A stretch of DNA of 64,000 nt from Planctomycetota bacterium (GTDB lineage: Bacteria; Planctomycetota; UBA1135; GCA-002686595): assembly GCA_016795205.1 (NCBI GenBank), contig JAEUHZ010000065.1, forward strand, positions 1 through 64,000, read 5' to 3'. Below the pieces are notes generated by a model that saw nothing but the letters and a program-made list of their open reading frames with translations, made no database searches and was not told where the DNA came from. Every line of letters starts with the position of its first letter. The first letter of the stretch is position 1. Below are positions 36,034-43,721 of the stretch, one piece after another. The position numbers were made by a program, and so were the translations under genes.

Positions 36034-36320
36034 ACTGGCTGGCGCGGATCCTGGGGCGCGCCCGCGCGGAGTCCGCGCCGCCCGCGGGCGACCCGGCCCG
36101 CGTCGCGGAGGTCGAGCGCGTGCTGGCGCAGTGCGCCCCAGCGCTGGCCCTGGACGGCGGAGCCGTGGAGCTCGTGGCCGTCGAGGGCGACGACGTCGTG
36201 CTGCGCTGGAGCGGAGCGTGCCGCTCGTGCAGTGCGCAGCACGAGACGCTGAGCGGGGGGATCGAGCCCTGGCTGCGGCGGGACCTGGCCTGGCTCGGGC
36301 GGGTCCGCGTCACGACCTGA
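36030..36320 (+). CDS. NifU-like C-terminal domain protein
   Basis: This 96-aa protein matches the NifU C-terminal (Nfu) domain that holds or delivers iron-sulfur clusters. The pattern VLAQCAPALALDGGAVELVAV is followed by GACRSCSAQHETLSGGIE, with the CxxC pair in place. The first about 25 residues are a short basic leader. It starts with ATG overlapping the upstream stop. The client protein is unknown; the coupled upstream gene is an obvious candidate partner. Confidence 0.85.
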   Translation: MNWLARILGRARAESAPPAGDPARVAEVERVLAQCAPALALDGGAVELVAVEGDDVVLRWSGACRSCSAQHETLSGGIEPWLRRDLAWLGRVRVTT

Positions 36321-36347
36321 AGTCGCTGCGGCTTCCACGCCACCGCT

Positions 36348-36375
36348 GGGCGGGCCGCCGGAAGTCGGCCCGCCC
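36348..36375. terminator. Bidirectional terminator-like hairpin
   Basis: A 10-bp stem, GGGCGGGCCG (36348-36357) with CGGCCCGCCC (36366-36375), lies between the convergent NifU-like and propeller-like genes. It is 10 bases from the stop of the latter. It has an 8-base loop and no U-tract. Confidence 0.6.
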
Positions 36376-36385
36376 CGGTCGCGGG

Positions 36386-37690
36386 TCAGTTCGTCACCGC
36401 CGTCGAGGCGCCGCGGAACACGCCCTGCGCGTCGCGCACCAGGACCTGGATCACGCGCGTGCCCTGGATCGGCGGCGGGTTCTGGAACGTGAACGAGCCT
36501 GCGCCGTTCCCGTCGAGCGGCGGCTGGATCCCGACGCGACGGAGGTTCGCGAACGGGAGCCCCGTCCACAGCAGGTAGCCGCCGAGGTCGTAGGCCGATT
36601 CGATGGGGGAGTACAGCGCCACGGGGCCCACGATCACGAAGCCGAGCGTGTGTGGGGTGCCGCCCGTGAGCGAGACCGTCATCGTGCCGTCGCCGTTCTG
36701 GACGGCGCTGAGCTGCGGTCGGCGGGGGCTCACCCGCACGAGCTGCGACGTGCCCTGGTTGAAGTCGGTGGTCCGGTACTGGAGCTGGGCGCCCGTGGGT
36801 TGGAAGGCGCTGAGCGTGCCTGCTCCGGGGACATCGAGCAGCTCGACCTTGCCCAGGTAGTCCAGGGAGCTCGCGACTTCGCCCACGAGCGCACCCTGCC
36901 GGTCGAGCTCGATGACCCGGGAGGTCCCGCCGAAGGCGGCATCGCCGACGAACAGGTGTCCGAAGCCCAGGTCGAGCGCCAGCGAGGACCCACCGTCCAA
37001 ACCGCCGCGGAACAGCACGGCTTGGCCCTGGCTCAACGGGAAGGGTCCGCTCGCGAGTTGCGCCGCGCTCCAGCGCACGATGCTGACCGAGCCCGGGGGC
37101 GTGGGGAACACGTAGGACTGGGTCGCGTAGTAGAGATCGCCGAGGGCGGAGATCGCGACCGGACCGCTCGGACCATCGACGGCCGCCACGAGCGTCGCGA
37201 CTCCGGTCTGCAGGTCGAGCCGATACAGCGCGTTCCCACAGTCGGAGCCGCAGGTCGCGGCCGAGACGATCGCCGTCGCGCCGCCCGGCTCGTAGGCCAG
37301 GTCGTAGTTCGAGCTCAAGTTCGCGAAGGGGACCAGGATCCCGCCGGGGCTCGTGAGCGGGACCCGGAACAGGTTCCCGCTGCTGCTCTCGCCGAGCACG
37401 ACGAAGGTCTCCGTCGGGTCGACCTCGACGAAGCTCGCGAACGTGGCGAAGGGCACCTGGCCCAGCGTGGCGAGCACGGTCCCATCGTCCTGCTCGATCC
37501 ACACCAGCGAACCGTCGAACACGACCCGGTTGCCGTTCGAGAGCGTGTCGTGGCTGGCGAAGGCCGCCTGGAACGAGAGCGGCCGCACGAAATCGGCGCC
37601 CCAGCCGGCGCCGGCGGTGTCCGCGCCGAAAGACGTCGTGGGGGAGGTGAGAAGCGCGGCCGAAGCCGCGAGGAAAGCGCGAAGCAGCAT
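36386..37690 (-). CDS. Exported propeller-like protein under a B12 riboswitch
   Basis: This 434-aa protein has a signal peptide (residues 1-22, MLLRAFLAASAALL...SFG). Residues about 25-330 contain repeated beta units with patterns such as VEVDPTETFVVLGE, GNALYRLDLQTGVATLVAAV, AISALGDLYYATQS, ALDLGFGHLFVGDAAFGG and SRVIELDRQGALVGEVAS, typical of a beta-propeller. The last about 100 residues (IVGPVALYSPI...VIQVLVRDAQGVFRGASTAV) look like a separate C-terminal module. A cobalamin riboswitch and promoter lie upstream, so its expression should respond to B12. No enzyme motif is seen. A B12-binding surface protein, like BtuG of Bacteroidota, is inferred and not shown. Confidence 0.8.
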   Translation of the reverse strand: MLLRAFLAASAALLTSPTTSFGADTAGAGWGADFVRPLSFQAAFASHDTLSNGNRVVFDGSLVWIEQDDGTVLATLGQVPFATFASFVEVDPTETFVVLGESSSGNLFRVPLTSPGGILVPFANLSSNYDLAYEPGGATAIVSAATCGSDCGNALYRLDLQTGVATLVAAVDGPSGPVAISALGDLYYATQSYVFPTPPGSVSIVRWSAAQLASGPFPLSQGQAVLFRGGLDGGSSLALDLGFGHLFVGDAAFGGTSRVIELDRQGALVGEVASSLDYLGKVELLDVPGAGTLSAFQPTGAQLQYRTTDFNQGTSQLVRVSPRRPQLSAVQNGDGTMTVSLTGGTPHTLGFVIVGPVALYSPIESAYDLGGYLLWTGLPFANLRRVGIQPPLDGNGAGSFTFQNPPPIQGTRVIQVLVRDAQGVFRGASTAVTN

Positions 37691-37693
37691 GGA

Positions 37694-37734
37694 GTCTCCG
37701 ATCGATTCCGCGTCGAAAGGCCGGAATCGGAGAC
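37694..37734 (-). promoter_or_regulatory. Hairpin covering the Shine-Dalgarno sequence
   Basis: In the leader RNA GTCTCCG-ATTCCG pairs with CGGAAT-(CGAT bulge)-CGGAGAC. The 3-prime arm holds GGAG (37699-37696), five bases before the ATG, so ribosome access would be blocked when the hairpin forms. This is a plausible expression platform for the riboswitch upstream. Confidence 0.55.
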
Positions 37735-37784
37735 ACCCCGCGGCGACGGCAGGGAGACTGCGGACGGCGGAGTCCACGCACGTG

Positions 37785-37816
37785 ACGGGATCCCTGTCCG
37801 ACGGAATCCCTGTCCG
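37785..37816. repeat. 16-bp tandem direct repeat in leader
   Basis: ACGGGATCCCTGTCCG (37785-37800) is followed directly by ACGGAATCCCTGTCCG (37801-37816), differing at one base. On the RNA strand one copy reads GATTCCG, the same as the 5-prime arm of the Shine-Dalgarno hairpin, so it could pair in competition with that arm. Confidence 0.8.
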
Positions 37817-37911
37817 AGGAGCGCGGGCCTTCTTCCGAGGCCGGCAGTGGTTCGCCCGCCGCGCCGGCACCGCGCAGATGCGCGGAGGAAAACCGGGGCG
37901 ACGGAGCACGC

Positions 37912-38121
37912 GCTGCGCTGCGGATATCCTGACTCGCCGCCGGATCGCCGCCCCCCAGCCTTCCCGGGCTGCGTCGCACCTCCGCGCGGGAGGCGTGGCG
38001 GCCCAGTGACCCGGATCCGGCGCGCGGACCCAGTGGGAGCGTCGATCGTCGCGGCTCACAGTGGCGGGACCGTGCAGGACTTCCACCTGCTTCCCCGCGT
38101 GCGCACGCGATCCGAATTGTG
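37912..38121 (-). promoter_or_regulatory. Cobalamin (B12) riboswitch
   Basis: Read on the minus strand, the leader has the B12-box core GGGGAAGCAGGTGGAAGTCC, followed by TGCACGGTCCCGCCACTGTGA. Further on come GGTCACTGGGC, CGGGAAGGCTGGGG and, at the end, GCGAGTCAGGATATCCG. These appear in the order and spacing of the cobalamin riboswitch family. The closing helix is CGGAT (38114-38110) with ATCCG (37925-37921). The last motif reads GGATAT where the consensus is GGAGAC. A promoter lies just upstream and the exported propeller-like gene about 220 bases downstream. Confidence 0.92.
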
Positions 38122-38128
38122 AGCCCGG

Positions 38129-38157
38129 AGCATGCGGGGACCTCGCGCTCCCGTCAA
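38129..38157 (-). promoter_or_regulatory. Promoter of the riboswitch transcript
   Basis: On the minus strand TTGACG (38157-38152) and CATGCT (38134-38129) are separated by 17 bases. Transcription would start near 38121, exactly at the 5-prime edge of the riboswitch. The promoter lies in the gap after the cvpA stop, so the riboswitch gene does not depend on cvpA. Confidence 0.65.
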
Positions 38158-38183
38158 GAGCGGGTCCGGGCGCCGCGCGGGCC

Positions 38184-38720
38184 TCAGCGTGTCTCGAGGG
38201 CTTCGGAGGCGTGCACGTCCTCGAGCAGCGAGAGGCGCCGGCCGAGCGTGTCGAACAGGCGTTCGCTGCGCGTGTCCTGCACCGCGGAGCGCGCCCATTC
38301 GAGCGGGCCGAGGAGCACCAGGAGCAAGACGATCAGGCCGTGGAGCAGCACACCGGAGAGCGCGCCAGCCAGCGCGCCACCGGCCCGATCGACGAGCCCG
38401 AGCTGCGCAGCCTCGATCGCCGCCTTGCCCAGCCGCCCGACGAGCGCCACGAGCGCGAGGCCCAGGGCCAGGATCGAGAGCCACACGAGCCCGCTCGCGA
38501 TGCGCGGGTCGAGCTCGGGGAGCGCCTCGCCCAAGGCCGGTGCGAGCCGCGGGACCAGGGCGCGAGCGACCGCGATGACCGCGGCCAGGCCCAGCAGACG
38601 CACGAGCTGCCACCACAGGCCGCGGCGCGCGCCCAGGACCACGAACAGCACGATGAGTCCGAAACCGAAGAGGTCCAGCCAGCGGGGCAAGGCGGAAACC
38701 GACTCGGTCTCGGGCAGCAT
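38184..38720 (-). CDS. cvpA: CvpA family membrane protein
   Basis: This 178-aa protein matches the CvpA (colicin V production) family: about four transmembrane helices, an early LVLFVVLGARRGLWWQLVRL segment and a later GLVDRAGGALAGALSGVL, which corresponds to the conserved DRxxGxxxG pattern. Family members affect envelope integrity; the exact role is not settled. The gene is divergent from the 540-aa unknown gene at 38819 and upstream of the B12-riboswitch transcript, on the same strand. Confidence 0.82.
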   Translation of the reverse strand: MLPETESVSALPRWLDLFGFGLIVLFVVLGARRGLWWQLVRLLGLAAVIAVARALVPRLAPALGEALPELDPRIASGLVWLSILALGLALVALVGRLGKAAIEAAQLGLVDRAGGALAGALSGVLLHGLIVLLLVLLGPLEWARSAVQDTRSERLFDTLGRRLSLLEDVHASEALETR

Positions 38721-38818
38721 GGCGCGTCGGGCGTGAAGGGCCGGAGGGAAGGCTCGCAGGGAACGGACGGTAGGCTAGAGCCCCGTGCAGCGCGGCACAA
38801 CGGCGCCGCACCCAAGCC

Positions 38819-40441
38819 GTGAGCGAGCAAGCCGACCCGATCGACTCCTTCTTCCGCCGCGCCGCGGCCCGGCTCGGAGCGCACCCCGAGTGGGCGCGCG
38901 AGCTCCAGGCCAGCGAGCGCGAGTTCTTTCCCGGCGGGCGGCCCGCGGGTGCCGACGACGGCGCGCGGCGCCGGCACCTGGAGTGGTTCCTCCTCGAGCG
39001 GGTCGACGCGCGCGGTCCCGAGCTGGCCTTGGAGCGCGCCGCGCAGACCGTGCTCGCCGACGATCCCGCCTTGGGGGCCCCCTGGTTCGAGTCCCTGCGT
39101 GAGTCCCATGTGGGGGTGTTCGAGGTCACCGGCGCCGAGCCCGGCGAGGGCCTCTGGCTGCGGGATCTGGGCGGACGGGGCGAGTTCCCGGTCGCCGATG
39201 CGACCGCGTCGCGCATCCTCGCGCAGGGGGACGTGATCGCTGGACGGATCTTCGCGCTGCCGGGGGGCGCGCACCGACTCTCGCCTGCGGCGGCCTGCCA
39301 CCGCGACGCGCGGCTGGCCGCAGCCCTGCGCGCCGACTTCGAGGCCGCGCGCGAGCAGCGCCGCGGCGTGCTGCGCGTCGGACAGCGCGAGATCGAGGAC
39401 ATGTTCTTCGGCGGCGCGGCGCCGCTCGACGCGCCGGCCGAGGCGCGCCGTCTCCTCATCGAGAGCGGCGTGGACGCGCAGCGCGTCGACGCCTGGCTCG
39501 AGGACTTGGCGGCGGCGCCCTTCGACGAGGAGCGCCTCGTGCACGGCGCGCAGGACGTGCTCTCCGAGATCCTCGACGAGCTGGCGTTCGAGAGCGCGGT
39601 CGATCTGGAATCGACGCGGCGCGCCTTGCTCGCGGCCTGGGCCGAGCTCGCGCGCCGCGGTCCGGGAACGGGGCCCAGCTTGACACCCGCGCCCCGGCCC
39701 GGAGGCGAGTCTGCGCCCGAGGCGGACGTCGCGCGCGCGGTCGCGCGCTTCGAGGAGCGCAGACGCGCCGGTGAACCCCTGGGTGCGATCCTCGCCGACT
39801 TGGAGCGCGATCTAGCGCTGGGCGACGAAGCCGAGGAGGGCGAGCCGATCCCGGACTTTCCCGGCGTCGTCGGCGCCATGGTCGAGGAGTTCCTGTGGGA
39901 GACCGGGGCTCGCGAGGGTCCGATCGCCGCGGCCCGCCACGCGAACCTGCGCGACCTGGGCCGGTCCGCCGAGCATGTCGGGGTCTTCGAGAACCTGCGT
40001 GGTCGCGACCTGCTCGTGTACGCGGGCTGGTGGCTGCTCGAGACGGGCACCGTGGCTGGAGCGGACGACGCGCGCGCCCGGGTCGCGTCGCTGGCCGCGT
40101 TCTGCCGCTGGGCGGAGTCCGAGCACGAGGTCGCGCTCCACACGGAGTTCCATGCCACGCTCGTCCGCCTGGGGACCTCGCTCCCGCGCGTGGCCGAGGC
40201 CAACCAGCGGCGGACACGCGCGGCGCGCCGCGACGAGGGCGAGCTCTACGAGATCGTCGACCTGGCGGGCGAGGAGGCTCGGCTGCGGGCGCGCTCCGGC
40301 GTCGAGAGCGCGGCGCGGATCGGTGCGGACCTGGTGCCTTGGCTGGCGGCCGGCGATCGCTTGCGCGGCCGCTTGGGGGCCGACGGTCGACTGGCCGTTT
40401 ATTGCTGCTACCCGCCCGAGGTCGTGGCCCTGACGGAGTGA
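38819..40441 (+). CDS. Large cytosolic protein of unknown function
   Basis: This 540-aa protein has no signal peptide or membrane segment. It is strongly acidic in places (EADVARAVARFEERRRAGE; EAEEGEPIPDFPG) and rich in Trp. Segments such as HLEWFLLERVDARG, GLWLRDLGGRGEFPVAD, GDVIAGRIFALPGGAHRLS and ENLRGRDLLVYAGWWLLETG look structured and possibly conserved, but I recognise no family. The start is GTG at 38819. It stands alone, between the divergent cvpA and a 170-base gap that holds a Fur-like palindrome. Confidence 0.75.
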   Translation: MSEQADPIDSFFRRAAARLGAHPEWARELQASEREFFPGGRPAGADDGARRRHLEWFLLERVDARGPELALERAAQTVLADDPALGAPWFESLRESHVGVFEVTGAEPGEGLWLRDLGGRGEFPVADATASRILAQGDVIAGRIFALPGGAHRLSPAAACHRDARLAAALRADFEAAREQRRGVLRVGQREIEDMFFGGAAPLDAPAEARRLLIESGVDAQRVDAWLEDLAAAPFDEERLVHGAQDVLSEILDELAFESAVDLESTRRALLAAWAELARRGPGTGPSLTPAPRPGGESAPEADVARAVARFEERRRAGEPLGAILADLERDLALGDEAEEGEPIPDFPGVVGAMVEEFLWETGAREGPIAAARHANLRDLGRSAEHVGVFENLRGRDLLVYAGWWLLETGTVAGADDARARVASLAAFCRWAESEHEVALHTEFHATLVRLGTSLPRVAEANQRRTRAARRDEGELYEIVDLAGEEARLRARSGVESAARIGADLVPWLAAGDRLRGRLGADGRLAVYCCYPPEVVALTE

Positions 40442-40520
40442 GGCTGTCTGGCTTCGGAGCGCTCCCCGGAGGCTCGGCGCGTCGCTGGCTGGGTCCACCG
40501 TGGCGCGGGTGTTGATGTCT

Positions 40521-40539
40521 GATAATGATCGTTATGATC
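40521..40539. promoter_or_regulatory. AT-rich Fur/Zur-like palindrome
   Basis: GATAATGATCGTTATGATC is a near-palindrome in an AT-rich patch of otherwise very GC-rich DNA. It matches 15 of 19 positions of the enterobacterial Fur box. The inner ATAATGATCGTTAT is symmetric except at one pair. It lies about 70 bases before the MaoC-like gene. The regulator is unknown; TATGAT within it could also act as a -10 element. Confidence 0.4.
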
Positions 40540-40610
40540 GACAAGGGCGTCGCCCTGGAGCCTGTCTCCGGGCCCCGAGGCTAGGATCCGCCCCACCCGA
40601 GGACGCCCCG

Positions 40611-41108
40611 ATGCCGCCCCGACCGCCTGCCACGCCCGGCTCAGGGCTGACGTTCGAGGCCTTCGAGCCGGGTCGCGCCTGGCTCTCGCCCGAGCGCCTC
40701 GTGACCCAGTCCGACATCGACGCGTTCGCCGCGCTCACGGGTGACACGAACCCCGTCCACGTCGACGCGACCTTCGCAGCGCGCAGCCTCTTTCGGATGC
40801 GCATCGCGCACGGTCTCCTCGTCGAGTCCTTGGCGTCCGGCTTGGCTTGGCAGCTCGGGATCTTCGAGCGCACGATCGTGGCCCTGCGCGAGGTCACGAT
40901 CCGCTTCGAGTCGCCCGTGGTTCCGGGCGACTCGATCCGGCTCGAGCTCTCCGTGCTCGAGCGCGAGCCGACCCCTGGGCCGCGGCGTGGAACGGTGCGG
41001 CTCAGGACCTGCGTCCGGAACCAGCGCGGTGAACTCGTCCTCGATGGCGAGTGGCAGGCACTCGTCCAGCGGGCCGCGCGTCCGCCGGCCCTGGGTCCAG
41101 GGTCATGA
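40611..41108 (+). CDS. MaoC-like (R)-enoyl-CoA hydratase
   Basis: This 165-aa hot-dog fold protein has the hydratase-2 signature: SDIDAFAALTGDTNPVHVD with the catalytic Asp and His, followed by RIAHGLLVESLAS. These enzymes add water to enoyl-CoA (or ACP) to give the R-3-hydroxy form. The N-terminal about 20 residues are a Pro-rich leader. The ATG is the best start in frame. The AT-rich palindrome at 40521-40539 may control it. The actual substrate cannot be assigned. Confidence 0.87.
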   Translation: MPPRPPATPGSGLTFEAFEPGRAWLSPERLVTQSDIDAFAALTGDTNPVHVDATFAARSLFRMRIAHGLLVESLASGLAWQLGIFERTIVALREVTIRFESPVVPGDSIRLELSVLEREPTPGPRRGTVRLRTCVRNQRGELVLDGEWQALVQRAARPPALGPGS

Positions 41109-41479
41109 CCTGGCCGGACTGCTCCGAGCTCCGTTGACGCGCCTTCCAGGCCCCCCCCCCGGCGGGCGGGACGAGCGCTGACCCGGTCGGTCGTCCCGGG
41201 CAGGCCGCAGCGGGGCTCTCGACGGGCCGGTCGGTCTCCGGCACGTTCCGCGCGACCCACGACTGCGCGGCCCGGGGGTTCCCGAACGGAAACGGGACCC
41301 GAGCCGGGGACGCAGGGTCGCGTGGGAAAGGCGTGTTGCGGCGCCTTCTGGCGCAGCTAGGATGTCGGGTCAGGAGGTCGGGGCGCGGCACGCACCTTGC
41401 CTTCGTATCGCATCGGTATCGCGGGCGAGACGCTGCCCGCAGCCCCGAGCCACACGGCTTCCAAGGGATTCCAGCCATC
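41109..41479 (+). other. Intergenic region before the HEAT pair
   Basis: No gene is supported in these 371 bases. There is a run of ten C at 41151-41160 and a likely promoter at 41336-41363. This leaves a leader of about 110 bases before the first HEAT-repeat gene. I found no riboswitch signature. Confidence 0.5.
41336..41363 (+). promoter_or_regulatory. Promoter for the first HEAT-repeat gene
   Basis: TTGCGG (41336-41341) and TAGGAT (41358-41363) are 16 bases apart. Confidence 0.5.
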
Positions 41480-43558
41480 ATGAAGAAGTTCCTCGTCCTC
41501 GGTGCCCTGCTCGTCGCCGGCAGCCTCGCTCTCCAGGACGTCTCGATCGGTCACGGAGGCAGCTACCGCGGCCCCGGCGACACCGTCCCGCCCGGTGGCG
41601 GCGGCGGCGGCGGTGGTGGTACGGGTCCCAGCACCCCCGGCCCCTCCGGCCCCAGCACCGGCGGCCCGAGCGGGCCGAGCACCCCCGGACCGGCCGGCCC
41701 CGGCGTGCCCACCGGCGGTCCCGCCGGTCGTCCCGCAGGCCCGTCGACGGGCGCGACGATCAGCGGCCCGGATCTCACGACCTGGGAGTTCTGGTGGGGC
41801 TTCAACAAGGACCAGTACCTGAACCTGAAGGCCCACATCCACTCGGGCGGGGTCAGCACGGGCGGCGACGACTTCTTCACCGGTCTGGGCCAAACGGACC
41901 AGGCCAAGAACACGTTGCGGCCCTCGGACGAGACGATCCGCGCCAAGGTCGTGCCGTCGCTCAAGGAGGCCCTCGAGAAGGAGCGCAGCAACGACATCGT
42001 GACCGGCGCGCTCATCGCGCTGGGCAAGATCGGCGACGAGCGCACCGAGGACGGCAAGTCGGAGTTCGAGCCGCTGCTCGCCAAGTTCCTGGCCGACGCG
42101 AACCAGGAGATCGCCGAAACGGCCGCGGTCGCGCTCGGCATCCTGGCCAACGAGGCCTCGATCCCCAAGCTCAAGGACCTGGCGCTCGACACCCGCGAAG
42201 GTCGCAAGCTCGTCGGTGGCGGCACCGAGGTCAAGTACCGCACGCGCGCGTTCGCCACCTACGGGCTGGGCCTGATCGGCGCGCGTACCGGCAAGAACGA
42301 GGTGCGCCAGGAGATCGCGCGGATCCTGGTCGACATCCTCAAGGGACCTGACACGAGCACGCGTGATCTCAAGGTCGCGGCGGTCATCGCGTTCGGGCTG
42401 ACCCCGATCGACGTCGATCCCAGCGAGAACCCCGAAGGGACGAGCAACGACTCGTCGCGGCAGGCGCAGATCAAGTACCTGCGGCGCTTCTACCAGGACC
42501 AGAACAACCACTACATGATCCGCGCGCACGTCCCCACGGCGATGGCGCGGCTCCTGGCGGGCGCTCCCGACGATCTGCGCGACGAGGTCGCGAAGGTCGT
42601 CCTGCCGGCGCTCGACCGCAACTCGAAGGAGAAGGACGAGGTCCGGCAGAGCTGCGTGCTCGCGCTGGGCATGATCGGCGACTCGGACACCGACAGGATC
42701 GACGCGGACATCCGCGCCGCCCTGAAGCGGATGGCCGACGACGGCGATCAACAGTCGCGCCACTTCTCGAACATCGCCATGGCCCAGGTCGGCGGTCGGC
42801 CCGGGAAGGGCGCGGACAACGAGAAGGGCCAGAAGGAGGCGCGCGAGTTCCTCATCGACCAGCTCACGAAGGGCAAGACCCAGATGAAGCCTTGGGCCGG
42901 CATCGGCATCGGCGTCATGGAGCATTCCCTGGCGAAGAACGAGGTCGCCCCGACGTCCGCTTCGGGCACCGCCAAGGGCCTGCTGCGCAAGGCGCTGCAG
43001 GACGCGGTCAGCCCCGAGCAGGTCGGCGCCTACTCGATCGGGCTGGGCATCGCGGCCGACGTCGAGGCCAAGAAGCTCCTCGCGGAGAAGCTGGCCAAGA
43101 CCTCCGAGCCCAACGCCAAGGGCTACGTGGCGATCGGCCTCGGGCTCATGGACGCGCGCGACTCGATCGGCGAGATCCAGACCGTCGTGCGGGACTCGAA
43201 GTACAAGCCCGACCTGCTCAAGTCCGCGGCCATCGGCCTCGGTCTCCTGGGCGACAAGGAGCTGGTGCCCGAGCTCGTCACGATGCTCTCGGAATCCAAG
43301 GCGCAGTCCTCGCAGGCCGCGATCGCCTCGGCGCTCGGGTTCATCGGAGACAGCCGCTCGATCGACCCGCTCGTGGCGATGCTCAAGAAGAAGGAGATCA
43401 CGGACTCGGCCCGCGGCTTCGGCGCGGTCGCCCTGGGCATCGTGGCGGACAAGGAGCCGCTGCCGTGGAACTCCAAGATCTCCACGAACATCAACTACCG
43501 GGCGAACACCACGACGCTGACCGGCGAGAACGGCACGGGGATCCTCGACATCCTCTGA
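41480..43558 (+). CDS. Exported HEAT-repeat protein (HGGSYRGPG type)
   Basis: This 692-aa protein has a signal peptide (about residues 1-19, cleavage near LALQ). The mature start is IGHGGSYRGPGDTVPPGG, then a long Gly/Pro/Ser linker to about residue 95. Residues after WWGFNKDQYLNL hold many HEAT-like helical pairs, for example AETAAVALGILANEASIPKL and SAAIGLGLLGDKELVPEL. The end is GTGILDIL. HEAT arrays bind other proteins, so a scaffold at the cell surface or in the periplasm is inferred. A homologue lies directly downstream. This copy is Lys-rich, the other Arg/Ala-rich. Confidence 0.85.
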   Translation: MKKFLVLGALLVAGSLALQDVSIGHGGSYRGPGDTVPPGGGGGGGGGTGPSTPGPSGPSTGGPSGPSTPGPAGPGVPTGGPAGRPAGPSTGATISGPDLTTWEFWWGFNKDQYLNLKAHIHSGGVSTGGDDFFTGLGQTDQAKNTLRPSDETIRAKVVPSLKEALEKERSNDIVTGALIALGKIGDERTEDGKSEFEPLLAKFLADANQEIAETAAVALGILANEASIPKLKDLALDTREGRKLVGGGTEVKYRTRAFATYGLGLIGARTGKNEVRQEIARILVDILKGPDTSTRDLKVAAVIAFGLTPIDVDPSENPEGTSNDSSRQAQIKYLRRFYQDQNNHYMIRAHVPTAMARLLAGAPDDLRDEVAKVVLPALDRNSKEKDEVRQSCVLALGMIGDSDTDRIDADIRAALKRMADDGDQQSRHFSNIAMAQVGGRPGKGADNEKGQKEAREFLIDQLTKGKTQMKPWAGIGIGVMEHSLAKNEVAPTSASGTAKGLLRKALQDAVSPEQVGAYSIGLGIAADVEAKKLLAEKLAKTSEPNAKGYVAIGLGLMDARDSIGEIQTVVRDSKYKPDLLKSAAIGLGLLGDKELVPELVTMLSESKAQSSQAAIASALGFIGDSRSIDPLVAMLKKKEITDSARGFGAVALGIVADKEPLPWNSKISTNINYRANTTTLTGENGTGILDIL

Positions 43559-43576
43559 GGAACGCTCCACGACAGC

Positions 43577-43614
43577 CCGCGGCCCGCCCGGACTTCGATC
43601 CGGGCGGGCCGCGG
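43577..43614 (+). terminator. Strong hairpin between the HEAT genes
   Basis: A 16-bp perfect stem, CCGCGGCCCGCCCGGA (43577-43592) with TCCGGGCGGGCCGCGG (43599-43614), closes a six-base loop (CTTCGA). It starts 19 bases after the stop of the first HEAT gene. It probably ends or attenuates transcription before the second copy. Confidence 0.7.
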
Positions 43615-43721
43615 TGCTTCAGGGCCCCCCCACGGATCCCCTACACAGTGCGCGGGCAACCGGTGGACGCCCGTTCGGTACCCTCGCTGTCCTCGGGGCC
43701 TGGCGCGTCCCCATCCCACAC

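Noticed and set aside
37691-38086. N-terminal extension of the propeller-like protein through the riboswitch
   Set aside because: The frame stays open by chance. The conserved B12 core, the SD and the signal peptide all point to the ATG at 37690.
36131-38122. 663-codon plus-strand frame covering the riboswitch and propeller gene
   Set aside because: It runs antisense to both the exported protein and the riboswitch, crosses the terminator hairpin and has shadow composition.
41600-41760. GGC/GGT and CCC repeat as a CRISPR or satellite
   Set aside because: The repetition encodes the Gly/Pro/Ser-rich linker of the HEAT protein. There are no spacers or regular palindromic units.
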